Origin: an uncultured Erwinia sp.
Lineage (GTDB): Bacteria; Pseudomonadota; Gammaproteobacteria; Enterobacterales; Enterobacteriaceae
DNA length: 39,851 bases
Reading direction: 5' to 3'
Assembly (NCBI GenBank): GCA_946221915.1
Contig: CAMIKG010000044.1
Location: 1 to 39,851 of the forward strand
This document shows, one piece after another, positions 23,206 through 30,164 of the stretch. The position numbers and the translations under genes were made by a program. Numbering within the stretch: position 1 is the first letter of the stretch; each line of letters begins with the position of its first letter. The notes beneath the pieces are model-generated. The model saw only the letters and a program-made list of their open reading frames with translations, was not told the origin of the DNA and ran no database searches.

Positions 23206-23305
23206 GCGTTCTCAGGAAGTCCCTTACCGGGCCTGCTGTGAAGGCACGACATTGCTCACATTGCTTCCAGTGTTTCTTAGCCAGCTCGGGTGCTGGCTTT
23301 TTTTT
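23206..23305 (+). ncRNA. ryhB: RyhB iron-stress small regulatory RNA
   Basis: RyhB is an Hfq-dependent sRNA that represses mRNAs of non-essential iron-using proteins when iron is scarce. The pairing core at 23244-23270 (starting GCACGACATTGC and continuing TCACATTGCTTCC) is essentially identical to E. coli RyhB. Before it is stem-loop 1 (CAGG...CCTG with inner CCC...GGG), and after it the terminator AGCCAGC (23279-23285) / GCTGGCT (23292-23298) with eight T residues. Length about 100 nt against about 90 in E. coli; the extra bases are mainly between stem-loop 1 and the core. Location next to yhhY and the Fur-controlled promoter confirm it. The +1 at 23206 is inferred. Confidence 0.95.
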
Positions 23306-23577
23306 GCCCCGAAGCGTCCTCCGCTCACTTTCTGTACTCGTTGTCAGCTTCTCTTCTTTCATTTTGCCCTCCCACTGTCAGCCGATTTCTCTTCCGGCGA
23401 TGGCACGCGCAAGGCATCACCATGCCCGGCAAAATCGCCGTCATAACGTATCGCCAATCTGGCTGAGCACAGCCTTGCATCTCCATCACTTTTTTTGAAC
23501 AGAGGAGTGAAGTTTTTCAGCTATCTTCCAGCACGCTTCAGGTACAGACTATAAAAAAACGTTGAGGAGAGTTGAAT
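23306..23577. other. Intergenic region between ryhB and yhhW (place of missing yhhX)
   Basis: These 272 bp contain no supported gene. In E. coli the oxidoreductase gene yhhX lies here; no remnant could be read. The stretch 23310-23395 is pyrimidine-rich. A TATAAA at 23550-23555 just before yhhW may be its -10 box, with a doubtful -35 (TTCCAG, 23527-23532). Confidence 0.55.
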
Positions 23578-24273
23578 ATGATTTATGTACGTAAAGCAGA
23601 CGATCGCGGTCACGCAAACCATGGCTGGCTGGATAGCTGGCACACGTTCTCCTTTGCTAATTACTATGACCCTGACTTTATGGGGTTCTCCGCCCTGCGG
23701 GTAATTAACGAAGATATCATCGCCCCGGGTCAGGGCTTCGGCACCCACCCGCATAAAGATATGGAAATTCTCACCTATGTCCTGTCCGGCGTGGTGGAGC
23801 ATCAGGACAGCATGGGTAACAAAGAACGTATTCCGGCGGGTGAGTTCCAGATTATGAGCGCGGGCACCGGCGTGCGTCACTCCGAATACAACGGCAGTGA
23901 CAAAGAGCCGCTGCATCTCTATCAAATCTGGATTATCCCGGAAAAAGCCGGCATCGAACCGCGTTACGAGCAGCGCCGTTTCGATGACGTGCAGGGTCGT
24001 CAGCTGGTGCTGTCGCCGGATGCGCGTGACGGTTCACTGAAGGTGTTCCAGGATATGACGCTGTCGCGCTGGGCGCTGCAGGCGGGCGAGCAGGGGACGA
24101 CTGAAGTGGACACCGGACGCCGTATCTGGATTCAGGTAGTCAAAGGCGATGTGCAGGTGAATGGTCAGCAGGCCACCACCAGCGATGCGCTGGCGATTTG
24201 GGATGAAAGCACCCTGACGATTCAGGCGGACAGCGCAGCGGAAATCCTGCTGTTTGATCTGCCACCCGTCTGA
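23578..24273 (+). CDS. yhhW: Pirin-family quercetin 2,3-dioxygenase YhhW
   Basis: A 231-residue bicupin of the pirin family, the same length as E. coli YhhW, which shows quercetinase activity in vitro; its physiological substrate is unknown. The metal ligands are all present at the E. coli positions: H57 and H59 in THPHKDMEI, and H101 and E103 in GVRHSEYN. The pirin signature GWLDSWHTFSFANYYDP is near the N-terminus. ATG 23578 follows GAGGAGAG. The protein has no signal peptide. A terminator follows before gntR. Next to ryhB, as in E. coli apart from the missing yhhX. Confidence 0.96.
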   Translation: MIYVRKADDRGHANHGWLDSWHTFSFANYYDPDFMGFSALRVINEDIIAPGQGFGTHPHKDMEILTYVLSGVVEHQDSMGNKERIPAGEFQIMSAGTGVRHSEYNGSDKEPLHLYQIWIIPEKAGIEPRYEQRRFDDVQGRQLVLSPDARDGSLKVFQDMTLSRWALQAGEQGTTEVDTGRRIWIQVVKGDVQVNGQQATTSDALAIWDESTLTIQADSAAEILLFDLPPV

Positions 24274-24287
24274 TAAGTGAGTAACAG

Positions 24288-24320
24288 GATGGCCGGCAAT
24301 GCTGGCCATCTTATTGTTTT
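24288..24320 (+). terminator. Intrinsic terminator of yhhW
   Basis: GATGGCC (24288-24294) pairs with GGCCATC (24304-24310), followed by TTATTGTTTT. Confidence 0.82.
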
Positions 24321-24394
24321 CTGTACCACAACAAGGTTCGCGATGGTTTATTTTGGTAGACTCAGCATTCCCTCTATCAGTCAGCCGCAAACCG

Positions 24395-25390
24395 ATGAAG
24401 AAAAGAAGACCCGTACTGCAGGATGTTGCCGACCGTGTTGGCATCACCAAAATGACCGTCAGCCGCTACCTGCGCAACCCTGAACAGGTCTCCGTCGCCC
24501 TGCGCGAAAAAATCGCCGTGGCGCTGGATGAGCTGGGTTATATTCCCAACCGGGCGCCGGATATGCTGTCCAACGCCACCAGCCGCGCCATTGGCGTGCT
24601 GCTGCCCTCACTGACTAACCAGGTTTTCGCCGATGTATTGCGCGGGATTGAAACGGTCACCGATGCTGCGGGTTATCAGACCCTGCTTAGCCACTTTGGC
24701 TACAATCATCAGAAAGAAGAGTTACAGCTGCGCTCACTGCTGGGCTGGAACATCGACGGCCTGATCCTGACTGAACGCACCCATACGCCTGCCACGCTGC
24801 GCATGATTGAAACTGCCGGTATTCCGGTGATTGAGATGATGGACTCGGTCTCGCCGTGCCTCGATATGGCGGTGGGGTTTGATAATGTGGAAGCGGCGCG
24901 TCAGATGACGCACGCCATTCTCGCCAAAGGTCATCGCCATACGGTTTATCTTGGTGCGCGTCTGGATGAGCGTACGCTGCAGAAACAGCGCGGTTACGAG
25001 ATTGCCATGCAGGAAGCCGGGCTGACGGCTAACAGCGTGATGATGGAAGAGGCGTCGTCTTTTACTGCGGGCGCGGAGCTGATGCGTGCCGCACAGCAGC
25101 GTTACCCGCAGACGGACAGTCTGTTCTGTACCAATGATGACCTGGCGATTGGCGCCTTGTTTGAGTGTCAGCGTCAGGGGCTGCGGGTGCCGCAGGAGAT
25201 GGCGATTGCCGGGTTCCATGGCCATGATATCGCCCAGGTGGTCAATCCGCCGCTGGCGACGGTGCTGACGCCGCGTGAACGTATGGGACGTGAAGCCGCT
25301 GCGATGTTACTGGCGCGTATTGGCGGTGACGATCGGGAATTACCGCCGCTGGATGTGGGCTTTGAAATCCTGCAAGGCGGCAGTATCTGA
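24395..25390 (+). CDS. gntR: Gluconate operon transcriptional repressor GntR (LacI family)
   Basis: GntR represses gluconate uptake and phosphorylation genes and is released by gluconate. The 331-residue protein equals the E. coli length. The N-terminal helix-turn-helix and hinge are read as VLQDVADRVGITKMTVSRYL (residues 7-26) and NRAPDMLSNATSRAIGVLLPS; the periplasmic-binding-like sensor domain follows (GWNIDGLILTERTHTP, FCTNDDLAIGALFECQR, GFHGHDIAQV, VLTPRERMG). MKKRRPVLQ at 24395 sets the start, although no clear Shine-Dalgarno sequence precedes it; upstream in-frame ATGs would add up to 32 unrelated residues. It precedes its target genes gntKU. Confidence 0.97.
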   Translation: MKKRRPVLQDVADRVGITKMTVSRYLRNPEQVSVALREKIAVALDELGYIPNRAPDMLSNATSRAIGVLLPSLTNQVFADVLRGIETVTDAAGYQTLLSHFGYNHQKEELQLRSLLGWNIDGLILTERTHTPATLRMIETAGIPVIEMMDSVSPCLDMAVGFDNVEAARQMTHAILAKGHRHTVYLGARLDERTLQKQRGYEIAMQEAGLTANSVMMEEASSFTAGAELMRAAQQRYPQTDSLFCTNDDLAIGALFECQRQGLRVPQEMAIAGFHGHDIAQVVNPPLATVLTPRERMGREAAAMLLARIGGDDRELPPLDVGFEILQGGSI

Positions 25391-25402
25391 GTGTGACGTT
25401 TT

Positions 25403-25418
25403 TTTGAGATAGCTCACA
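25403..25418 (+). promoter_or_regulatory. CRP-cAMP site upstream of gntKU
   Basis: TTTGA-GATAGC-TCACA matches the CRP consensus TGTGA-N6-TCACA with one mismatch. It lies 112 bp before gntK and fits catabolite control of gluconate genes. Confidence 0.75.
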
Positions 25419-25485
25419 CTTCCAACCTTTTCCCGGCGTAATGGTTGCTAATACCTGCGTAGCTCCTGAGAATATTGAGCAAATT

Positions 25486-25499
25486 TGTTATCGGTAACA
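25486..25499 (+). promoter_or_regulatory. GntR operator upstream of gntK
   Basis: TGTTATCGGTAACA is a palindrome with TGTTA/TAACA half-sites, the shape expected for a LacI-family operator and close to known GntR boxes (ATGTTACC-type). It sits 30 bp before the gntK ATG, downstream of any likely promoter, where bound GntR would block transcription. Confidence 0.8.
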
Positions 25500-25529
25500 T
25501 GCGCGCTTCATCTGCCGGAGAAGAAAATA

Positions 25530-26066
25530 ATGACAAGCAAATCCTCGTCGCATCATGTCTTTATCATGATGGGTGTATCTGGCAGCGGTAAATCCGCTGT
25601 AGCAAACCAGGTCTCTTATCAGCTAAAAACCGCATTTCTGGACGGCGACTTTCTCCACCCGCGCGCCAATATCGTCAAAATGGCCGAAGGCCATCCGCTG
25701 AATGACGACGACCGCCGTCCATGGCTGCAGTCGCTGAATGATGCGGCATTCGCCATGCAGCGTACCAATGATATTTCCATTGTGGTCTGTTCGGCGCTGA
25801 AGAAGAGCTATCGCGATATCCTGCGTAAAGACAACGATAACCTGTCGTTTATCTACATGAAGGGCGACTTCGCCACCATTGAAGCACGCCTGAAAGCGCG
25901 TAAAGGCCACTTTTTCAAAACGCAGATGCTGGTGACACAGTTTGAAACGCTGGAAGAGCCGGGCGCAGATGAGCCGGATGTGTTAGTGGTGGATATCAGT
26001 CATCCACTGGATGAGGTTGTCGCCTCGACCATTGCCACTATCGAAGGCGCAATCAACAAGGATTAA
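25530..26066 (+). CDS. gntK: Gluconokinase GntK
   Basis: GntK phosphorylates D-gluconate with ATP to 6-phosphogluconate, feeding the Entner-Doudoroff and pentose phosphate routes. The 178-residue protein (E. coli 175) has the P-loop GVSGSGKS, the substrate region FLDGDFLHPRANIVKMAEGHPLNDDDRRPWL, and the conserved VCSALKKSYRDILR and LKARKGHFFKTQMLVTQFETLE. ATG 25530 follows GGAGAAG and aligns with the E. coli start; the open frame upstream passes through the GntR operator and is not coding. gntU follows after 6 bp. Confidence 0.96.
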   Translation: MTSKSSSHHVFIMMGVSGSGKSAVANQVSYQLKTAFLDGDFLHPRANIVKMAEGHPLNDDDRRPWLQSLNDAAFAMQRTNDISIVVCSALKKSYRDILRKDNDNLSFIYMKGDFATIEARLKARKGHFFKTQMLVTQFETLEEPGADEPDVLVVDISHPLDEVVASTIATIEGAINKD

Positions 26067-26072
26067 GTTGTA

Positions 26073-27413
26073 ATGAGTACCGCAACACTGGTTCTGACCG
26101 CAGCAGGGTCGGTTTTACTGCTGCTGTTCCTGGTGATGAAAGCCCGTATGCACGCCTTTCTGGCGCTGATGCTTGTCTCTGTCGGCGCCGGTCTTTGCTC
26201 CGGTATGCCGCTAGACAAAATTGCCGACACCATGCAAAAAGGCATGGGCGGCACCCTCGGTTTTCTCGCTATCGTCGTCGCGCTTGGCGCGATGTTTGGC
26301 AAAATCCTGCATGAAACGGGCGCGGTCGATCAGATCGCCATTCGCATGCTGAAATCGTTCGGTGAAAGCCGCGCGCACTATGCGATGGGGATTGCCGGTC
26401 TGATCTGTGCACTGCCGCTGTTTTTTGAGGTGGCGATTGTGCTGCTGATTAGCATCGCTTTCGCCGTGGCGCGCCGCACGGGCGATAATCTGGTGAAGCT
26501 GGTGATCCCGCTGTTCGCCGGGGTGGCCGCCGCTGCCGCGTTCCTGCTGCCGGGACCGGCGCCGATGCTGCTGGCCTCGCAGATGCATGTCGATTTTGGC
26601 TGGATGATTCTGCTGGGCTTGTGCGCTGCGATTCCTGGCATGCTGATTGCCGGGCCGCTGTTCGGCAATTTTATCAGCCGTCATGTCGATTTCCGTCTGC
26701 CGGAGGAAGAGACGCAGCCGCAGTATGACAGTGCGAAGCTGCCGTCGTTTACCTTTAGTTTGTCGCTGATTCTGTTCCCGCTGGTGCTGGTGGGGCTGAA
26801 AACCATTGGCGCGCGCTTTACCGCTGAAGGCAGCACGCTGTATGAGTGGATGGAGTTTATCGGTCATCCGTTTACCGCGATCCTGCTGGCGTGTCTGGTG
26901 GCGATTTATGGTCTGGCGTATCGTCAGGGGATGGCGAAAGAGCGGGTCATGGAGATCTGCGGCAGTGCATTGCAACCGGCGGGGATTATTCTGCTGGTGA
27001 TCGGTGCAGGCGGTGTGTTTAAGCAGGTGCTGGTGGATTCGGGCGTCGGTCCGGCGCTGGGTAATGCGCTCACCGGTGCCGGTCTGCCGATTGCGCTGGC
27101 CTGTTTTATTCTTTCTGCTGCGGTGCGTGTGATTCAGGGTTCCGCCACGGTCGCCTGTCTGACGACTGTCGGGCTGGTGATGCCGGTGATTGAGGTGCTG
27201 CATTTCTCTGGCGCGCAGATGGCGGCGCTGTCGATTTGTATTGCTGGCGGTTCGATTGTGCTGAGCCACGTTAACGATGCCGGGTTCTGGCTGTTTGGCC
27301 GCTTTACGGGGGCGACGGAAGCGCAGACGCTGAAGACCTGGACGATGATGGAAACCATTCTCGGCACCGTGGGTGCGGTGATTGGTATGATTGCGTTTAC
27401 GCTGTTGTCGTAA
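26073..27413 (+). CDS. gntU: Low-affinity gluconate permease GntU
   Basis: GntU is an inner-membrane gluconate:H+ symporter of the Gnt family. Its 446 residues equal E. coli GntU, with about a dozen hydrophobic helices starting LVLTAAGSVLLLLFLVMKAR. Family blocks include GLCSGMPLDKIADTMQKGMGGTLGFLAIVVALGAMFGK, PLFFEVAIVLLISIAFAVAR, GVFKQVLVDSGVG, RVIQGSATVACLTT and SHVNDAGFWLFGRF. It forms an operon with gntK under GntR and CRP. A closely related paralogue (GntT or IdnT) is the only realistic alternative; pairing with gntK and gntR favours GntU. Confidence 0.93.
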   Translation: MSTATLVLTAAGSVLLLLFLVMKARMHAFLALMLVSVGAGLCSGMPLDKIADTMQKGMGGTLGFLAIVVALGAMFGKILHETGAVDQIAIRMLKSFGESRAHYAMGIAGLICALPLFFEVAIVLLISIAFAVARRTGDNLVKLVIPLFAGVAAAAAFLLPGPAPMLLASQMHVDFGWMILLGLCAAIPGMLIAGPLFGNFISRHVDFRLPEEETQPQYDSAKLPSFTFSLSLILFPLVLVGLKTIGARFTAEGSTLYEWMEFIGHPFTAILLACLVAIYGLAYRQGMAKERVMEICGSALQPAGIILLVIGAGGVFKQVLVDSGVGPALGNALTGAGLPIALACFILSAAVRVIQGSATVACLTTVGLVMPVIEVLHFSGAQMAALSICIAGGSIVLSHVNDAGFWLFGRFTGATEAQTLKTWTMMETILGTVGAVIGMIAFTLLS

Positions 27414-27432
27414 TCACTTTTGGTTCTGCGCC

Positions 27433-27530
27433 TGCTCAGGGGCGCTTTGTGTTTTGTGACCGCTCAGGGGAGTCGCTTCTGGTGCTGTGATCACTCAGGG
27501 GGGCGCTTCTGGTTCTGTGATCGCTCAGGG
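27433..27530. repeat. About 30-bp imperfect tandem repeats after gntU
   Basis: Three units share CTCAGGGG followed by CGCTT.TG and TTCTGTGA: 27433-27460, 27461-27491 and 27492-27521. A partial unit precedes (27414-27432), and a fourth CGCTCAGGG (27522-27530) runs into the left arm of the 107-bp palindromic repeat. No coding potential is evident. Confidence 0.7.
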
Positions 27531-27632
27531 AACAGGGTCAGCTCCGCAAAGTCGCAAAAGCCGCCATCCCTGGCTGCTCGTCCCGCGCCGTCCCTGGCGC
27601 GGGACGCTTTACTCCGCTGACCCTGTTCCCTG
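27526..27632. repeat. 107-bp palindromic intergenic repeat, copy 2
   Basis: Perfect 17-bp inverted arms (27526-27542 and 27616-27632) enclose a GTCCCGCGCC/GGCGCGGGAC hairpin and a shorter AGCC/GGCT one. In reverse orientation it aligns end to end with the copy at 2242-2348. It lies between the convergent genes gntU and yhgN, a position where it could act as a bidirectional transcription barrier. Confidence 0.88.
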
Positions 27633-27635
27633 CGC

Positions 27636-27736
27636 TTTAAGCTTGTGTGTGGCTGTAAGGTTTCAGATGCACTGTGCTTCGTGCCTTAAGCTTCTGTATT
27701 ACAACGAGATTTCAGGTTCGCTGCGCCTTAAAGCTT
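27636..27736. repeat. Degenerate 42-48 bp repeats next to the palindromic element
   Basis: Three units contain TTAAGCTT or TTAAAGCTT followed by TTTCAG or TTCAGAT: near 27636, 27684 and 27726. The last unit overlaps the end of yhgN (stop at 27728-27730), so it includes coding sequence. With the repeats at 27433-27632 they fill the whole 314-bp gap; nothing else is seen there. Confidence 0.55.
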
Positions 27737-28321
27737 CAGATACACCCGGATGCCATCCAGGAACATTTGTGTCGCCAGCATAATCAAAATCAGTCCCATT
27801 AAGCGCTCCAGCGCATTGACGCCTTTCGCTCCCAGCAGACGCAGGAATAATCCAGACATCAGTAAAATGGTGACGGTGATGCCCCAGGCAATCATTAGCG
27901 CCAGCACCAGATGCCCCATCTGATTTGGATACTGGTGTGAAAGCAGCATCAGGCTGGCCAGCAGTGAGGGGCCCGCGACGAGTGGGATGGCTAGTGGCAC
28001 CAAAAATGGCTCTTCCCCCACCGGTAAACCGCTGCTGCTGCTCTCATTGGACGGGAAAATCATTTTGATGGCGATCAGGAACAGGATGATACCGCCGGAA
28101 ATGGACACGGTTTCGGTACGCAGGTTTAGGAAAGTCAGAATTTTTTCCCCGGCGAACAGAAACAGCAGCATAATCACCAGCGCGATTAATAATTCGCGTA
28201 TTAACACCACTCGCCGACGTTTCGGCTCCAGATGCTTTAAAACCGACATAAAAATCGGCAAATTGCCCAGCGGATCCATAATAAGCAACAATAATATTGT
28301 TGCGGAGATCATTTCAGTCAT
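27728..28321 (-). CDS. yhgN: MarC/YhgN family inner-membrane protein
   Basis: A 197-residue MarC-family protein with six predicted helices, the same length as E. coli YhgN. Typical blocks are LLLIMDPLGNLPIFMSVLKHLEPKRRR, the GEKIL segment, ISGGIILFLIAIKMIFP, FLVPLAIPLVAGPSLLASLMLL and GVNALERLMGLILIMLATQMFLDGI. Family transport function is not settled. It faces gntU tail to tail and is divergent from asd; 155 bp separate it from asd. The last codons fall in a repeat unit. Confidence 0.95.
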   Translation of the reverse strand: MTEMISATILLLLIMDPLGNLPIFMSVLKHLEPKRRRVVLIRELLIALVIMLLFLFAGEKILTFLNLRTETVSISGGIILFLIAIKMIFPSNESSSSGLPVGEEPFLVPLAIPLVAGPSLLASLMLLSHQYPNQMGHLVLALMIAWGITVTILLMSGLFLRLLGAKGVNALERLMGLILIMLATQMFLDGIRVYLKL

Positions 28322-28476
28322 CGTTATAGTTCTCTTCTTCCTGTGCTGACGGCAGCGTTATAAGTCATGCTGCTGAAAAATCGCCACTCATCGATTTAAT
28401 TCACTTGCCGAATTTGCTGCATTTTGTAAGGTGATATCATATTCCTTAAATTGACAGCCCGGAACAAAGGTTAAAG

Positions 28477-29586
28477 ATGAAAAATGTAGGTCTGGTTGGC
28501 TGGCGCGGCATGGTCGGGTCAGTATTAATGCAGCGCATGGTGGAAGAACGCGACTTCGATGTTATCCGTCCGGTGTTCTTCTCTACCTCCCAGCTCGGTG
28601 CTGACGCGCCGCAGTTCGGCAGTCAGCCGGCCGGTAAGCTGCAGGATGCTTATGATATTGAGGCGCTGAAAGCGCTGGATATTATCATCACCTGTCAGGG
28701 CGGCGACTATACCACCGAAGTTTATCCGAAGCTGCGCGCCAGCGGCTGGCAGGGTTACTGGATCGATGCCGCTTCTTCGCTGCGTATGAAAGATGATGCG
28801 ATCATTATCCTCGACCCGGTTAACCTGCATGTCATCCGTGAAGGGCTGGATAAAGGCGTTAAAACCTTTGTCGGCGGTAACTGTACTGTCAGCCTGATGC
28901 TGATGTCGCTCGGTGGTCTGTTCGCTAATAATCTGGTGGAGTGGGCATCGGTCGCCACCTATCAGGCGGCGTCCGGCGGTGGTGCGCGTCATATGCGTGA
29001 ACTGCTGAGCCAGATGGGGCAACTGCACGGTCATGTTGCCACTGAACTGGCTAATCCGGCGTCGGCCATCCTTGATATTGAACGTAAAGTTACCGATCTG
29101 ACCCGCTCCGGTTCACTGCCGGTAGATAACTTTGGTGTGCCGCTGGCTGGCAGCCTGATCCCGTGGATCGATAAGCAGCTGGAAAACGGTCAGAGTCGCG
29201 AAGAGTGGAAAGGTCAGGCGGAAACCAACAAGATTCTGAGCACTGCCAGCACCATTCCGGTGGATGGTCTGTGCGTACGTGTCGGCGCGCTGCGCTGTCA
29301 CAGCCAGGCATTCACCCTGAAGCTGAAAAAAGATGTCTCACTGCCGGAAATCGAACAGATGCTGGCTGCGCATAACCAGTGGGTGAAAGTAGTGCCCAAC
29401 GATCGTGATATCACGGTGCGCGAGCTGACGCCAGCGGCGGTGACCGGCACGCTGAATACCCCGGTGGGTCGTCTGCGTAAACTGAATATGGGTCCTGAGT
29501 ATCTGTCGGCGTTTACTGTCGGTGACCAGCTGTTGTGGGGTGCGGCGGAACCGCTGCGTCGTATGCTGCGTCTGCTGGTGGATTGA
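28477..29586 (+). CDS. asd: Aspartate-semialdehyde dehydrogenase Asd
   Basis: Asd reduces beta-aspartyl phosphate to aspartate semialdehyde with NADPH, the branch point to lysine, diaminopimelate, methionine and threonine. The 369-residue protein (E. coli 367) has the NADP-binding start VGLVGWRGMVGSVLMQRM, the phosphate contact SSLRMKDD, catalytic Cys136 in FVGGNCTVSLML, and the base His in RVGALRCHSQAF, with TYQAASGGGARHMRELL between. The ribosome-binding site before ATG 28477 is weak (AAAGG, 9 bases upstream). Single gene, followed by a GC-rich block of hairpins. Confidence 0.97.
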   Translation: MKNVGLVGWRGMVGSVLMQRMVEERDFDVIRPVFFSTSQLGADAPQFGSQPAGKLQDAYDIEALKALDIIITCQGGDYTTEVYPKLRASGWQGYWIDAASSLRMKDDAIIILDPVNLHVIREGLDKGVKTFVGGNCTVSLMLMSLGGLFANNLVEWASVATYQAASGGGARHMRELLSQMGQLHGHVATELANPASAILDIERKVTDLTRSGSLPVDNFGVPLAGSLIPWIDKQLENGQSREEWKGQAETNKILSTASTIPVDGLCVRVGALRCHSQAFTLKLKKDVSLPEIEQMLAAHNQWVKVVPNDRDITVRELTPAAVTGTLNTPVGRLRKLNMGPEYLSAFTVGDQLLWGAAEPLRRMLRLLVD

Positions 29587-29594
29587 TGTGATGT

Positions 29595-29697
29595 CACGGA
29601 CCCGGATGACGGGGCCGTGGTGAAGTACCGTCGCCTTGTGGATCGAGATACACGGGGCGACCACCCCGTGGTCCTCCGCGGTCAGGCCGCTCCGGAG
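29595..29697. other. GC-rich block of three consecutive hairpins after asd
   Basis: Hairpin A: CACGG..CCCG / CGGG..CCGTG (29595-29619). Hairpin B: CACGGGG (29651-29657) / CCCCGTG (29664-29670). Hairpin C: CTCCG (29674-29678) / CGGAG (29693-29697) with inner GCGG/CCGC. It starts 8 bp after the asd stop and has no U-run. It may end or protect the asd mRNA, or be a mobile palindromic repeat or structured RNA. It is not related by eye to the 107-bp family. Confidence 0.6.
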
Positions 29698-30164
29698 CCA
29701 TCGGGGTGTTTCCCCTAAAGCCTGGCTTGATATGTTGTCTGGGCGGTTATCCTGATTGTTCTGTTCTGTTCTGTTCTGTAGCAGTTTTGTACCTGGCAGG
29801 CTGTCTGTATCTCATGAGCTGTTGCTGCTGCACTATGCTGCTGTGTCTGATTGGTTGTGTGTCTTTGGTTTCCTGGAACAGCTTTCCCATGTTCCTGCTT
29901 TCGTCCTGTTTTATCTCTTTTCGTCTTAACAGAAATTATTTTATGCATTCTTAACTGGCTAATTGTTCGCCTTAGCTATGCTTATAAATGATGTAGTGAT
30001 TTTTGCCTTTTATTTTTTCCAGTTGAAGTGAATTTGTGCGCGGGTATGGCTTTTGTTCCAGCGGATGGATCTCCTCCCCACCTGCGCGCTGATGGCTCAA
30101 TGCAGAGCGGCAATTGATCGGCTTCGTCGATCGGTTTGTCTGCCAAATGTCACAGGAAGAAGTC
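29698..30164. other. Long asd-glgB intergenic region and probable glg leader
   Basis: These 467 bp have no supported gene. From about 29735 to 29935 the plus strand is strikingly poor in purines, with many TTCTG, CTGTC and TTTCC words. From 29936 to 30020 it is AT-rich; TATAAA at 29983-29988 is the best -10 candidate for the glg operon, but no good -35 is at 16-18 bp. The rest (30020-30164) is GC-balanced up to the glgB ribosome-binding site AGGAAGAAG. Confidence 0.5.
29757..29779 (+). repeat. Pentanucleotide microsatellite (TGTTC)x4
   Basis: Four exact TGTTC units (29757-29776) followed by TGT. It lies in the asd-glgB gap within a T-rich stretch and outside any supported gene. Confidence 0.85.

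Noticed and set aside
23177..23498. Two overlapping plus-strand frames of about 90-100 codons between yhhY and yhhW
   Set aside because: They run through the RyhB promoter, sRNA and terminator; no start signal and no conserved domain.
26211..27269. 352-codon antisense frame opposite gntU
   Set aside because: Arg/Gln/His-rich translation typical of the complement of a membrane-protein gene.
27433..27521. CRISPR array
   Set aside because: The units are contiguous imperfect repeats without unique spacers, and no cas genes are present.
29706..29954. 82-codon Cys- and Leu-rich hydrophobic frame upstream of glgB
   Set aside because: GTG start without a ribosome-binding site; residues merely reflect the pyrimidine-rich DNA.
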